Both the position numbers and the translations under genes were made by a program. From Bradyrhizobium sp. WSM471 (lineage in GTDB: Bacteria; Pseudomonadota; Alphaproteobacteria; Rhizobiales; Xanthobacteraceae), in the NCBI RefSeq assembly GCF_000244915.1, contig NZ_CM001442.1, positions 1,302,001 through 1,366,000 on the forward strand: a DNA stretch of 64,000 nt, given 5' to 3'. Each line of letters starts with the position of its first letter. Position 1 is the stretch's first letter. Below are positions 10,091 through 18,667 of this stretch, piece by piece. A model generated the notes under the pieces. The model did not search any database. It had not been told where the DNA came from and worked only from the letters and a program-made list of their open reading frames with translations.

Positions 10091-10741
10091 CTAGCTCTTC
10101 GGCCGCAGCACGAGGTCAACCAGAGTCCGCGCGTAGGCCGGCGTGATCGGCGCGATGCCGAAGACGTAGCGGTAGAACAGGCTGCCATAGATCGCATCGT
10201 AGAGATCCTGCGGCGGTGCTTCCGCCAGAATGCTGCCGTCGCTCTGGCCTGCGGCGATCATCTCGACCAGCGCGTCGCGGCGGAATTGCAGATAGCGGGC
10301 GTAGAACAGCTCCGCCGAGCCGGTCTTGGAGATGCATTCGGAGATGACGGCGAGCTGGACCTTGCCGAACTCGCCCTGGAGGGCTTCGGCATAGGCGGCG
10401 GCATGGCGGCGTGCGCGCGCGGCGGGGCTGCCCGAGCTTGCAGGCGGTAGCGGCAGCATCTGCGCGGCATGGTGAAGAAAGGCGTCGATCAGCAAGGCTT
10501 CGCGGGACGGCCACCATTTGTAGATCGTCATCTTGGAGACGCTGGAGTGGCGCGCGATCGCGTCGATGGTGGTGGCGGCAAGGCCGGTGGTGGCCATCAA
10601 CGCATAGGCGCTTTGGAGAATGGCGTTGGTGGTCTCGATCGACCTTGGCCGGCCGCGCCGGGGCGCGGTGTCGGCTCCCTCACCCCCGCCATTCGCCATC
10701 ACCACGCCGGCCTCCTCGCGCAATCCGCTGCCGCTCCGCAT
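10091..10741 (-). CDS. TetR/AcrR family transcriptional regulator
   Basis: Up to 216 residues. The N-terminal TetR DNA-binding domain is clear, with helix-turn-helix TTIDAIARHSSVSKMTIYKW, and the rest is an all-helical ligand-binding domain. A start at the internal ATG (10699, MANGGGEG) is possible. It is convergent with the sensor kinase gene and lies just downstream, on the same strand, of an OpgC-like acyltransferase gene; the 45-base gap suggests they may be transcribed together. The effector and targets cannot be predicted. Confidence 0.9.
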   Translation of the reverse strand: MRSGSGLREEAGVVMANGGGEGADTAPRRGRPRSIETTNAILQSAYALMATTGLAATTIDAIARHSSVSKMTIYKWWPSREALLIDAFLHHAAQMLPLPPASSGSPAARARRHAAAYAEALQGEFGKVQLAVISECISKTGSAELFYARYLQFRRDALVEMIAAGQSDGSILAEAPPQDLYDAIYGSLFYRYVFGIAPITPAYARTLVDLVLRPKS

Positions 10742-10786
10742 AGCCCAGCCGTGATGGCGGGCCTAGCGGAATCGGAAGGTGCCGGG

Positions 10787-12016
10787 CTAGGCCTGTTGCC
10801 GCAAGGCCGCGGGCAGGTCCTGCCGCTTCGACCAGGCGATGTAATATGCGACCGCGGCCATCGCCGCGAAGCCGCCCAGACTCACGGCGATCTGCATCAC
10901 CACCAGATTGGCGCCGGTGATCAGGATGAGATGGCCGGCGAGGGACAGCAATACGCCGACGCAGAACACCGCGAGCCATTCCTCGCCGCATCGGATGACC
11001 GCCCGTAGCGATCTCCATTGCAGGCCGGGATGATCGGCCGGGACGAGATGTGTCGCGATGAAAGCGAGCGCGAGGAAGTGGACCACGCGATACGGTGCGA
11101 GGTTTTCCTTGTCGGTCGGCGTGATGTTGTCGAGCACGATGTCCGGCAGGTAGGCGGCAAGCGCCGGCGAGTGGCGCATCAGCGTGATCGCCATCCCGAA
11201 TACGAGATAGGCGCCTGCAAGCACGCGCAGCCAGGACAGGCCGTGCAGCGCGCGGCCCGACGCTCCGGTCACGGCGAACCAGCCGCCCAGCACCATCAGC
11301 ATCTGCCAGCAGAATGGGTTGAAGGTCCACTCCTGGTCCGGATAGACATGGAAATTCCAGTCGAACCAGCGCGCCGCGACGTACAGCGCGACCGATGCCG
11401 CAAGCGTCAGGTTCGGCCGCCGCAACAGCCCCCACAGCGCGAACGGAAAGAAGGCCATCAGCGGGATCATCAGCTGCAACAGATCGAGATTCAGCGGCTC
11501 CTCCTGGAGCACGAGGCCACGCACCAGGATGCGCAGCGGGTGCTCGAGAATTCCCGATATGTTGTATTCGTGGATGATTTCGGGCGCCTTGGATTGCGAG
11601 GCGACATAGGCGATGGTGTCGATATAGATCACGAACAGGACGACATAGGCGGCGTAGAGCCGCCACATGCGCTGGAAGATGCGCGTCGCCGCGACGACGT
11701 AACCGCGCTCCAGGGCGATCTTGCCGTGAATGATGGCGATGCCATAGCCGGCCACGAATACGAACAAGTCTGCGGCGCCGCTGAAGCCGAAGTTGCGCAG
11801 CGTCAGCAAATTGACGACGTTGTTCGGGATGTGGTCGACGAAAACCGACCAGTTGGCGATGCCAAGCGTCAAATAGAGCCGGGGGTCGTGATGGAATGCG
11901 GCGAGGTTCGCCTGGACGGACGGTTTCATCGAAAAATGACTTTTGGAATCAGGGGCGCTGCTTTTAGCGGCAACCGCCTGCCTATCCCGAGTAGCGTTTG
12001 CGTGAGTGGGGGACAT
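10787..12016 (-). CDS. OpgC-family integral membrane protein (glucan succinyltransferase-like)
   Basis: About 409 residues (or 380 from the ATG at 11929, MKPSVQANLAAF) with around ten hydrophobic helices. The N-terminal block DPRLYLTLGIANWSVFVDHI and the AADLFVFVAGY segment match OpgC, a membrane acyltransferase that adds succinyl groups to periplasmic glucans. It would act at the inner membrane, modifying osmoregulated periplasmic or cyclic glucans; the donor and acceptor here are inferred from family. Neither candidate start has a strong ribosome site. Confidence 0.85.
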   Translation of the reverse strand: MSPTHANATRDRQAVAAKSSAPDSKSHFSMKPSVQANLAAFHHDPRLYLTLGIANWSVFVDHIPNNVVNLLTLRNFGFSGAADLFVFVAGYGIAIIHGKIALERGYVVAATRIFQRMWRLYAAYVVLFVIYIDTIAYVASQSKAPEIIHEYNISGILEHPLRILVRGLVLQEEPLNLDLLQLMIPLMAFFPFALWGLLRRPNLTLAASVALYVAARWFDWNFHVYPDQEWTFNPFCWQMLMVLGGWFAVTGASGRALHGLSWLRVLAGAYLVFGMAITLMRHSPALAAYLPDIVLDNITPTDKENLAPYRVVHFLALAFIATHLVPADHPGLQWRSLRAVIRCGEEWLAVFCVGVLLSLAGHLILITGANLVVMQIAVSLGGFAAMAAVAYYIAWSKRQDLPAALRQQA

Positions 12017-12118
12017 TCGCGCCGGGCGACGGAAATTTGGCGCGGCGCCGCCAGCGTCGAATTCCGAAAGATTGCGCTTGCGGGACCTACGACGAAATAT
12101 TCTAACGCGCGCTAGCCG

Positions 12119-12574
12119 CTACTCGGCAGGTTCAGCCGAGACCTCGTCGGGTGCGCCGGCGCGGCTCGCCATGATTCCGAGGGCGACGCCGCCGATCGCC
12201 AGGATCGGCAACAGCCGCTTAATCCCGACGGCGCGAACGATCTGGAGTCCGGTGGCGAGCAGCATGGGATCCGCGAGCATGCTCGAGGCCGCCGACTTCG
12301 TGGCGCGCTCGGCCGCGATATGAGCTTGCTTGCGCAACTGCCGTTTGTAGACCCAATAGCTCACCGCCGCGGCCAAGGTCAGCAGAAAGAAAACGCCTGC
12401 ACCGGCAAGGCAGGCCTGCACCGGACCATATTTGTTGAGCACCGAGATGAATGCCGCCGCGCACAGGAAGCACGTGGTGATGAACAGTGCGAACGCCGCG
12501 CCTGCTGCCAGCGAGGTCAGCCGCACAGTGGTGCCGGTGGATGCGCTGATCCCGTCGATGATGCGCTGAAACAT
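12119..12574 (-). CDS. Small membrane protein, holin/phage-hol-like
   Basis: About 151 residues from the ATG at 12574, which follows GAGGAGC (a longer frame to 12640 has no site). Two membrane helices near residues 25-50 (ALFITTCFLCAAAFISVL) and 57-80 (AGAGVFFLLTLAAAVSYWVY) are followed by a basic cytoplasmic linker and a weak third hydrophobic segment. This layout resembles the holin-like proteins found next to DUF883/ElaB genes in proteobacteria. It lies 76 bases downstream of the DUF883 gene, whose promoter carries a general-stress motif, so it is probably part of that operon. Function unknown. Confidence 0.7.
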   Translation of the reverse strand: MFQRIIDGISASTGTTVRLTSLAAGAAFALFITTCFLCAAAFISVLNKYGPVQACLAGAGVFFLLTLAAAVSYWVYKRQLRKQAHIAAERATKSAASSMLADPMLLATGLQIVRAVGIKRLLPILAIGGVALGIMASRAGAPDEVSAEPAE

Positions 12575-12650
12575 GGCGTTGCTCCTCAAATCCCCACAAG
12601 CCGGCACCGGCGGCGCCGCTGCGCCACCGTCTCGATACAAGTTCGCGACC

Positions 12651-13022
12651 TCAGCGGCGCCAGGCCGCGCCGATAAGGAAGCCGATGCCGAGCGCGAGCC
12701 CGACGGTCGCGAGCGGCCGCTGGCTGATCGCGTCCTCCAGCGTCTCCTCGATCGAGCCGTAGGCCTCCTGTGCCGCGCCCATCATCGCGCTACCGCGCTC
12801 CGACATGTCGTCGATCGCGGAATCCACGTTTTCGCGCGCTTGGCGATAGCCGCGGCGGGCCTGCTTGCCGGACGAGTTGGCAAAAGTATTGAGCGCGTCA
12901 GTGATCTGATCGGTGAGGGCGGCGATATCGCTTTTCACGGCTGCTACATCCTTCTCGAGGCGTTCTCGGGTGGCTTTGTCGGTCCAGTCTCTCATCCCGG
13001 CTTCGGCATTGGTGGTGGACAT
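12651..13022 (-). CDS. DUF883/ElaB/YqjD-like inner-membrane protein
   Basis: About 123 residues from the ATG at 13022, preceded by GGAG at good spacing; the open frame back to 13091 is not used here because it would include the promoter. The protein has a long amphipathic helical region (KDVAAVKSDIAALTDQI and following) and ends with a glycine-rich membrane helix (LATVGLALGIGFLIGAAWRR), the typical ElaB/YqjD architecture. In Escherichia coli these proteins bind ribosomes at the membrane in stationary phase. The upstream EcfG-type promoter fits a stress role. Confidence 0.82.
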   Translation of the reverse strand: MSTTNAEAGMRDWTDKATRERLEKDVAAVKSDIAALTDQITDALNTFANSSGKQARRGYRQARENVDSAIDDMSERGSAMMGAAQEAYGSIEETLEDAISQRPLATVGLALGIGFLIGAAWRR

Positions 13023-13060
13023 CAGGGGCTCCGAGCTGTTGACGGTTGAGACAGCCGGGA

Positions 13061-13085
13061 AACGTTTCGTCGTCGGGTAAGTTCC
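13061..13085 (-). promoter_or_regulatory. EcfG-type general-stress promoter for the DUF883 gene
   Basis: On the minus strand this reads GGAAC (13085-13081), 16 bases of spacer, CGTT (13064-13061), the consensus of the alphaproteobacterial EcfG sigma factor. The -10 element ends 38 bases before the chosen ATG, a fitting leader length. Confidence 0.75.
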
Positions 13086-13100
13086 GTTCACGGAAACCGG

Positions 13101-14213
13101 TCAGTCCTGCGGGAGCTGCGGCGAATCCTGCGGCAACAGATGCTCCTTCAGGATCAGGGCGACGATCAGCAGCGGCGACGACAGGAACGCGCCCATCGGG
13201 CCCCACAGCCAGGTCCAGAACGCCAGCGCCAGCAGCACCGCGAGCGCATTGAGCGCCAGCCGCCGGCCGATGATGGTCGGCGTGACGAAATGTCCCTCCA
13301 GGAAGGTGATGCCGCCAAAGGCGAGCGCCGCCATCAGGCCGCCGCTGACGGTCGGGAAGGTGACCAGTCCCACCACGACCAGAATGGCGAACATGGCCAC
13401 CGGTCCGATGATCGGAATGAAATTGAGGGTGGCCGCGAGCGCGCCGAGGCCAGCCGGATTGGGCATTCCGGTGAGCGCGCAGACGATGCCGGCGGCGACG
13501 CCGACGCCGACATTGATGAGGGTCACGGTCAAAAGATAGTTGCCGAGATGGACCTCGATCTCATTGAGGATGCGAAGCGTGCGCAGCCGTGCGTCATGAT
13601 CGCTGAAGGTCATGATCATTGCCCGTCGCAGGTCGCGCCAGCTGGCGATGAACAGGATCAGGGTGACGAAGAACAGCAGAAATTCGGTAAAGGTCGGTGA
13701 CAGGAATTCGATCGTCGGCTGCACCCAATCGAATTTCGGCATCTGGAAACTCGGCAATCCCTCCGAGCCGCCGAGCATCAACTGCAGCTCTCGCCACAGC
13801 GCCAGCGGCCGGTCGAACACGTGGACCTTGTCTTTCAACTGCGCGCCGAGTTCGGGCAGGCGCGAACTCCATTCCATCGCTGGCGAGGCGATCAGCGCGA
13901 CGATGAAGCCGACTACGGCGGTCACCGCGAACACGATCAGCGCGGCGGCGAGGCTCCGCGGCACTTTCTGTTTCTCCAGGAAGGTCGCTGCCGGCGAGAG
14001 CATCGTGCCGGTGACGAACGCCATCACCACAGGCAGAAAGAACGCCTTTCCGACATAGAGCACCGCGACGATTGCGATGAGGAGCAGTCCGGCGAGCGAG
14101 AAGGCGACGAGCTCGGTGCGGCGGATCACCGGCGGGAGTTCGCCGTGGCTCTCGGGAAGCGGAGTGCCTTCGCCGTTGCCGGAAGTCATACGTTCACTGG
14201 GAAGGACGCGCAC
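13101..14213 (-). CDS. AI-2E family transporter (PerM/YdiK-type membrane protein)
   Basis: A 370-residue polytopic inner-membrane protein with about eight helices in the PerM/TqsA arrangement: two at the N-terminus (VAFSLAGLLLIAIVAVLYVG and the next), a cytoplasmic or periplasmic loop near 130-190, and the C-terminal block IGRRLALNALAVLLALAFW that is diagnostic of the family. The GTG at 14213 follows GGAGAGG and is preferred to the ATG at 14189, which has no site. Substrates vary in this family (autoinducer export, Na+/H+ exchange). An EcfG-type promoter lies about 50 bases upstream. Confidence 0.88.
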   Translation of the reverse strand: MRVLPSERMTSGNGEGTPLPESHGELPPVIRRTELVAFSLAGLLLIAIVAVLYVGKAFFLPVVMAFVTGTMLSPAATFLEKQKVPRSLAAALIVFAVTAVVGFIVALIASPAMEWSSRLPELGAQLKDKVHVFDRPLALWRELQLMLGGSEGLPSFQMPKFDWVQPTIEFLSPTFTEFLLFFVTLILFIASWRDLRRAMIMTFSDHDARLRTLRILNEIEVHLGNYLLTVTLINVGVGVAAGIVCALTGMPNPAGLGALAATLNFIPIIGPVAMFAILVVVGLVTFPTVSGGLMAALAFGGITFLEGHFVTPTIIGRRLALNALAVLLALAFWTWLWGPMGAFLSSPLLIVALILKEHLLPQDSPQLPQD

Positions 14214-14264
14214 AGTACCTCTCCGGCACGGAGTCTTCGGTCCTCGCGCCCATGATCAGGAGAG

Positions 14265-14289
14265 AACGTCAAAGTGCCCTGAGGGTTCC
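14265..14289 (-). promoter_or_regulatory. EcfG-type general-stress promoter for the AI-2E transporter gene
   Basis: Minus-strand GGAAC (14289-14285), 16-base spacer, CGTT (14268-14265). It faces the transporter gene starting at 14213 and is back-to-back with a second such promoter at 14349-14374. Confidence 0.72.
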
Positions 14290-14348
14290 ATCGCGGCTTC
14301 GTGAAGAAGCGCTCTCTTGACTGTGACGTGGCTGCTGCATCGCACCGC

Positions 14349-14374
14349 GGAACTTGTGGCGGTTCGACCGCGTT
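14349..14374 (+). promoter_or_regulatory. EcfG-type general-stress promoter for the L,D-transpeptidase operon
   Basis: GGAAC (14349-14353), 17-base spacer, CGTT (14371-14374), 48 bases before the L,D-transpeptidase start. The spacer is one base longer than at the other sites but within the accepted range. Confidence 0.65.
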
Positions 14375-14422
14375 GATCAAACCAGCGCATCACCCTGATG
14401 CAGGCATCCAACGGGGCAGCAC

Positions 14423-15229
14423 ATGACGAAGTTCTCTCCAGTCCGACGCCGCTTATCGCCGCGCCGCATCACCGCTTTCGCGTTCGCAACCGCTTTGCTG
14501 GCGGTGCCGTTCGGCGCCGCAAGCGCACAGACGCTGGGCTACACCTATTCGCAGGACCAGGCCTACCCGCAGGACCAGGGCTATCCAGGCCAGGGCTATC
14601 CAAACCAAGGCTATGCGAACCAAGGCTATGCAAGCCAGAGCGCGCAGGCCGCCGACGAGGATGCCGCGCTGCCCGATCGCCTGCGGAAGCGGATTGTCAG
14701 TTTCGACCGGAGCGAGCCGGCCGGTACCATCGTCATCGATACCAACAATACTTATCTTTACTACGTGCTCGGCCAGGGCCGCGCGATCCGTTATGGCGTC
14801 GGCGTCGGGCGCGAAGGTTTCACCTGGTCGGGCGTGCAGAGCGTCAGCCGCAAGGCGGAGTGGCCGGACTGGCATCCGCCGGCTGAGATGATTGCGCGCC
14901 AGCCCTATCTGCCTCGCTTCGTCGCAGGCGGCCCCGGCAATCCGCTCGGCGCGCGTGCGATGTATCTCGGGTCGAGCGAATACCGCATCCATGGCACCAA
15001 TGATCCCACCACGATCGGCAAATTCGTCTCGTCCGGCTGCATCCGCATGACCAACGAGGACGTCACCGACCTGTTCGGACGTGTCAATGTCGGCGCCAAG
15101 GTGGTCGTGCTGCCGAAGAACGCGCCGCTGATGGCGAAAGGCGGCGATTCCGTGCGCAAGCGTCCGGCAGTGACGGCGCTGCCCTCGGGCCGGCAGGCGC
15201 TGAACATTTCGAATTCGGCCGTGAACTAA
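14423..15229 (+). CDS. L,D-transpeptidase (YkuD/ErfK family), secreted
   Basis: A 268-residue periplasmic enzyme. A signal peptide with basic start and hydrophobic core ends at about residue 36 (AASAQ). Residues 37-75 are a low-complexity tract of QGYxx repeats. The YkuD domain follows, with the catalytic signature HGTND and SSGCIRM, whose Cys and His form 3-3 peptidoglycan crosslinks or attach proteins to peptidoglycan. It is followed after 17 bases by a DUF2865 gene, so the two are probably one operon. An EcfG-type promoter lies upstream, suggesting induction under general stress. Confidence 0.92.
   Translation: MTKFSPVRRRLSPRRITAFAFATALLAVPFGAASAQTLGYTYSQDQAYPQDQGYPGQGYPNQGYANQGYASQSAQAADEDAALPDRLRKRIVSFDRSEPAGTIVIDTNNTYLYYVLGQGRAIRYGVGVGREGFTWSGVQSVSRKAEWPDWHPPAEMIARQPYLPRFVAGGPGNPLGARAMYLGSSEYRIHGTNDPTTIGKFVSSGCIRMTNEDVTDLFGRVNVGAKVVVLPKNAPLMAKGGDSVRKRPAVTALPSGRQALNISNSAVN
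14576..14635 (+). repeat. Four 15-base tandem repeats in the L,D-transpeptidase gene
   Basis: Units starting CAGGGCTATCC or CAAGGCTATGC at 14576, 14591, 14606 and 14621 encode QGYPG, QGYPN, QGYAN and QGYAS. Looser copies lie just before. The tract links the signal peptide to the catalytic domain and could vary in length between strains. Confidence 0.85.
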
Positions 15230-15246
15230 GGGTCGAGCGAGGTCAC

Positions 15247-15915
15247 ATGAAGAGACGTTCGATCGGCAAACTCGCCGGTGGCGCGGCGGCATTCGTCGCC
15301 GTTGCCTCCTTCGGCCTCGCGCTGACGCCATCGGCCCATGCGGAGGACTTTTTCTCGGCGCTATTCGGCGGCTTCCGCGGGCGGGCGGCGCCCGAGATCC
15401 GCATGCCGTTCCAGACCGATGACGCGCCGCGCTACGACACGCCGCGCTATGACACGCCGCGCCAGCGGGCCTCCTATGGCGGTGGCACGGCCTATTGTGT
15501 GCGCGGCTGCGACGGACGTTATTTCCCGGCGCAGGGAAATGATTCCGAGAGCAAGGCGCAATCCTGCAAGAGCTTCTGCCCGGCCTCGGAGACCTCGCTG
15601 GTCTATGGCGGCAACATCGACGACGCGACGACGGACAAGGGGAAATCCTATTCCGACCTGCCGAACGCCTTCCGGTACCGCAACGAGATCGTGGCGGGCT
15701 GCACCTGCAACGGCAAGGATCCGGTCGGGCTCGCCCAGGTCAAGATCGACGACGATCCCACCTTGCGCAAGGGCGACATCGTCGCGGGCGCCGACGGTCT
15801 GGTGGTCGCCAGCCGCAATGCCAATGACCGCCGCGGCGTCGCGATGAATTTCTCGCCGCTGCCGGATTCGGTGCGCGCAAGATTCCGCCAAGTGCCGGTG
15901 GTGGCGAAGGAGTAG
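15247..15915 (+). CDS. DUF2865 secreted protein
   Basis: A 222-residue protein with a clear signal peptide ending near residue 32 (PSAHAED). It has an RYDTP repeat around residues 60-75 and then the DUF2865 core with conserved cysteines in YCVRGCDGRYFP, KSFCPAS and CTCNGKD, likely disulfide-bonded in the periplasm. DUF2865 is common in Bradyrhizobium and relatives and has no known function. Its position directly after the L,D-transpeptidase gene hints at a cell-wall role. A family B repeat follows its stop. Confidence 0.85.
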   Translation: MKRRSIGKLAGGAAAFVAVASFGLALTPSAHAEDFFSALFGGFRGRAAPEIRMPFQTDDAPRYDTPRYDTPRQRASYGGGTAYCVRGCDGRYFPAQGNDSESKAQSCKSFCPASETSLVYGGNIDDATTDKGKSYSDLPNAFRYRNEIVAGCTCNGKDPVGLAQVKIDDDPTLRKGDIVAGADGLVVASRNANDRRGVAMNFSPLPDSVRARFRQVPVVAKE

Positions 15916-15923
15916 CCCTCAAC

Positions 15924-16044
15924 GTCGTCCTGGCGAAGGCCAGGACCCATTACCCCAAATGCCGATGTGGGCCCGCACCGCTAACCACCAGCCTGCCTAT
16001 TGCGGACGGCGGTGGTTATGGGTCCTGGCTTTCGCCAGGACGAC
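15924..16044. repeat. Family B paired palindromic repeat, variant with changed stem bases
   Basis: Both cores carry the same paired change relative to the other copies: GTCCTGGCGAAGGCCAGGAC in place of GTCCCGGCGAAGGCCGGGAC, and the mirror GGTCCTGGCTTTCGCCAGGAC. The base pairs of each stem are therefore kept. It lies between the convergent DUF2865 and chemotaxis receptor genes. Confidence 0.85.
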
Positions 16045-16075
16045 ATCGAGGCCTGTGTGGCTCTAGATACCTACC

Positions 16076-18169
16076 CTACGCCGCGCGGATCTTGCCGAGG
16101 AAGTCGCTGACCTCATGGCCGAGCTGGCGGCTCTGGCTCTCCAGCATCTCGGAGGCGTGCTTCACGTTGTCGGCGGCGGCGGCCGCAGCGTCAGCATCGG
16201 ACTTGACGCCGGTGATGTTGTCCGAGACGTTCCTGGTGCCCTGCGCCGCAAACTGCGTGCTGCGGGTGATCTCTTGCGTGGCCGCACCCTGCTCCTGCAC
16301 GGCGGCAGCGATTGCGGTCGCGACCTCGTTCACTTCGCCGATGATGCCGCCGATGGTCTGGATCGCGCTGATGGCGTCGCCCGCGACCTTCTGGATATCG
16401 GCGATCTGCTCGGAGATCTCCTCGGTCGCCTTGGCCGTCTGGCTCGCCAGCGACTTCACCTCCGAGGCGACCACGGCAAAGCCGCGCCCCGCTTCGCCGG
16501 CGCGTGCCGCCTCGATCGTGGCATTGAGCGCGAGCAAATTGGTCTGCTGCGCAATGGTGTTGATCAGGCCGACGACCTCGCCGATGCGGCCGGCCGACTT
16601 TTGAAGACCCTGCACCGTGCCGTCGGTGTCGCGCGCCTGGGTCACGGCGCGGCTGGCGATGCCCGCGGCATGCGCGGCCTGCTGGCTGATGTCGTTGATC
16701 GAGGCGCTGAGCTCTTCGGCTGCGGCGGCGACGCTGTCGACGCTCATGGAGGCGTCATTGGAGGCCTTGCCCGCGACCTGCACGCGGTCGTTGGTCTGCC
16801 GCGACACCGCGGAGAGATCGCCCGAGGTCTTGCGCATTTCGCCGGAGGCTTCGCTCAATTCGCCGAGCGTCTTGCGCACCGCGCCCTCGAACTCGCCGAC
16901 ATAGGTCTCGACCGCGCGCTGGCGCGCGGAGGCGCCCGCATTGCGTTCGCGCTCCTGTGCCTCGATCTTGAGCTTCTCGTTGGCCTGCTGCTTGAACGTC
17001 TCCAGCGCGCCGGCAAGCGCGCCGATTTCGTCGCTGCGGTCGAGATAACCGCTGTCGACGGCAAGGTCGCCGCCGGCGACCTTCAGCATGGCGTCCCGGA
17101 TGGTATTGAGCGGAGTGATGACGCGGCGGCTGACCAGCATGATCGCGCCGACGGCAAGCCCCACGGCCAGCGCCAGCAGCGTCAGTTGCACGAACAGTGC
17201 GCGCTCTGCGGCGCCGCGCTGTTCCTGGGTGTGGATCTTGGCAGCATCGAGCGCACCTTCTGCTACTGCGACCGCGCTCGCCATGCGGCCGACCGTGACC
17301 GGGCTCCATTGGTTCGCCGTCATCTCGGGCTTCTCACCCTTGACCAGCGCGTCGGCGAGACGGTCGCGCAAGGCCAGATATTGCGGCTCGAAATAGGAGG
17401 TCTTGGCGGAGGCCATCGCGGAGGCGAGCCCCGCCGGCAACTGCATGCCGGACGTCGACAACTCCAGCGCCTTCCACATTGCGCTCGTGCCGCCGACATA
17501 TTGGGTATAGGCGTAGCGGCCTTCCGGCGTGATTTTGCCGGCGGCCAACCCGGTCGAGACGATCAGCGACGCCTCACCCGCGGTGTTGCGGAGCAGCCAG
17601 GCGTTCTGCTTGATCGACAGGAGCTGGTCGATCGTGGCGTCCAGGTGATTGACCGTGGCGGCCAACGTGTTCGAGAGCTTGTCGAGCGTGTCGAGCAGGC
17701 CCTGCGTCGTCTCCATGTATTCCTTGGGCAGGCCGGCGCGGCGCTGGTCCTTCGGCTTGGCCACATCCTCCCAGAACTGCTTCTGCTCTTCGGTCAACAA
17801 TTTGAACAGACGCGCGAGCTCCGGTACCAGGGTGCCCGACTGTGGGAAGTCCATACTGGGCAGCAGCTCGAGCGCGCGCGCCATGGCGGGCATTTGGGCA
17901 TCGCGCAAGGCGCGCAGGTATTTTTCGATCTCGCCGTCCATCGGCTCGGTCGCGTTCAGGAGGCGGTTGGTCGTCGAGCGGTCGGTGCGCAGATTGTGCA
18001 TCGCCTTGAACAGATCGGCGGACGTGACGGCGATCTGCGAGATGCGGTTGGCGGTCTTCAGGCGATCCCAGGACTCGTAGGCGGTGAGCGAGAGTGCGAT
18101 CACCACGCAAACCGACGTGATCGCGATCACCGCCTTCAGCAGCGCGGATACGGTCAGACGATTCAGCAT
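16076..18169 (-). CDS. Methyl-accepting chemotaxis protein
   Basis: About 697 residues from the ATG at 18169, preceded by GGGGGA; the open frame to 18280 is not used. A first membrane helix (residues 10-30), a periplasmic helical sensor of about 300 residues, a second helix near 330-350 ([16 protein letters not shown]), a HAMP domain, and a signalling domain with the conserved hairpin tip [18 protein letters not shown]. It ends with a conventional coiled region and has no C-terminal pentapeptide for CheR docking. It senses an unknown ligand and signals to a CheA/CheW array not encoded here. Confidence 0.93.
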   Translation of the reverse strand: MLNRLTVSALLKAVIAITSVCVVIALSLTAYESWDRLKTANRISQIAVTSADLFKAMHNLRTDRSTTNRLLNATEPMDGEIEKYLRALRDAQMPAMARALELLPSMDFPQSGTLVPELARLFKLLTEEQKQFWEDVAKPKDQRRAGLPKEYMETTQGLLDTLDKLSNTLAATVNHLDATIDQLLSIKQNAWLLRNTAGEASLIVSTGLAAGKITPEGRYAYTQYVGGTSAMWKALELSTSGMQLPAGLASAMASAKTSYFEPQYLALRDRLADALVKGEKPEMTANQWSPVTVGRMASAVAVAEGALDAAKIHTQEQRGAAERALFVQLTLLALAVGLAVGAIMLVSRRVITPLNTIRDAMLKVAGGDLAVDSGYLDRSDEIGALAGALETFKQQANEKLKIEAQERERNAGASARQRAVETYVGEFEGAVRKTLGELSEASGEMRKTSGDLSAVSRQTNDRVQVAGKASNDASMSVDSVAAAAEELSASINDISQQAAHAAGIASRAVTQARDTDGTVQGLQKSAGRIGEVVGLINTIAQQTNLLALNATIEAARAGEAGRGFAVVASEVKSLASQTAKATEEISEQIADIQKVAGDAISAIQTIGGIIGEVNEVATAIAAAVQEQGAATQEITRSTQFAAQGTRNVSDNITGVKSDADAAAAAADNVKHASEMLESQSRQLGHEVSDFLGKIRAA

Positions 18170-18378
18170 CGAAGTCCCCCAATTCCCATGACAAAGTTCG
18201 TGAAATCGCCCCGGGCAACATCGGAAAAGAGGGGCACGCAAGACCAGGCAATCGCATGCCGTTTGTGGCTCAGGGCCCAAACGGTGACTGCATCTGAAAG
18301 GAAAAGGGTAAAGTTTTAGGCAGGCCGACTGACGGTAGAAGTACGGAATTACTAGAAGTTGCAGAGGGTTGCATCAAT

Positions 18379-18403
18379 GGAACCGGCACGGGAGTTGTGC
18401 GTT
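18379..18403 (+). promoter_or_regulatory. EcfG-type general-stress promoter for the 51-residue membrane protein
   Basis: GGAAC (18379-18383), 16-base spacer, CGTT (18400-18403): a perfect consensus match. The small gene starts 41 bases after the -10 element. Confidence 0.78.
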
Positions 18404-18444
18404 GAGAGAGCGTCCGCAACTGGCCTAAAAGGGGGGTCCTAGCA

Positions 18445-18600
18445 ATGTTGGTCGGCGTCCTCGTCACCTTTCTCGTCGTCATTCTCGTACTTTACCTCAT
18501 CAACATGCTGCCGATGGACGGCCGCGCCAAGCAGATCGCGCGCGTTGTCGTCATCATCATCGGTATCGTGTCGCTGCTGAAATATTTGGCAGTGTTCTAG
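18445..18600 (+). CDS. Small two-helix membrane protein (Thivi_2564-like)
   Basis: A 51-codon gene, too short for usual ORF cut-offs. The protein has two membrane helices (LVGVLVTFLVVILVLYLI and ARVVVIIIGIVSLLKYLAVF) joined by a short polar turn MLPMDGRAKQ. The pattern LINxxxPMDxxxKxI matches the Thivi_2564-type small membrane proteins known from many proteobacteria. The ATG at 18445 follows AGGGGGG. A perfect EcfG promoter upstream and a strong terminator downstream show a self-standing stress gene. Function unknown. Confidence 0.82.
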   Translation: MLVGVLVTFLVVILVLYLINMLPMDGRAKQIARVVVIIIGIVSLLKYLAVF

Positions 18601-18618
18601 CCGGGCTACTGCTCCAAC

Positions 18619-18648
18619 AAAAAAGCCCCGGCGTGAGCCGGGGCTTTT
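18619..18648. terminator. Bidirectional intrinsic terminator between the small membrane protein gene and glcB
   Basis: Perfect 12-base stem AAAAGCCCCGGC (18621-18632), loop GTGA, GCCGGGGCTTTT (18637-18648). An A-run before and T-run after it make it work for both convergent genes. Confidence 0.92.
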
Positions 18649-18667
18649 GGTGCTCGCTTATTCGGGC

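Noticed and set aside
16115..18319. A 734-codon plus-strand frame
   Set aside because: Exact antisense shadow of the chemotaxis receptor, composition Gly/Arg/Asp-rich, no domain.
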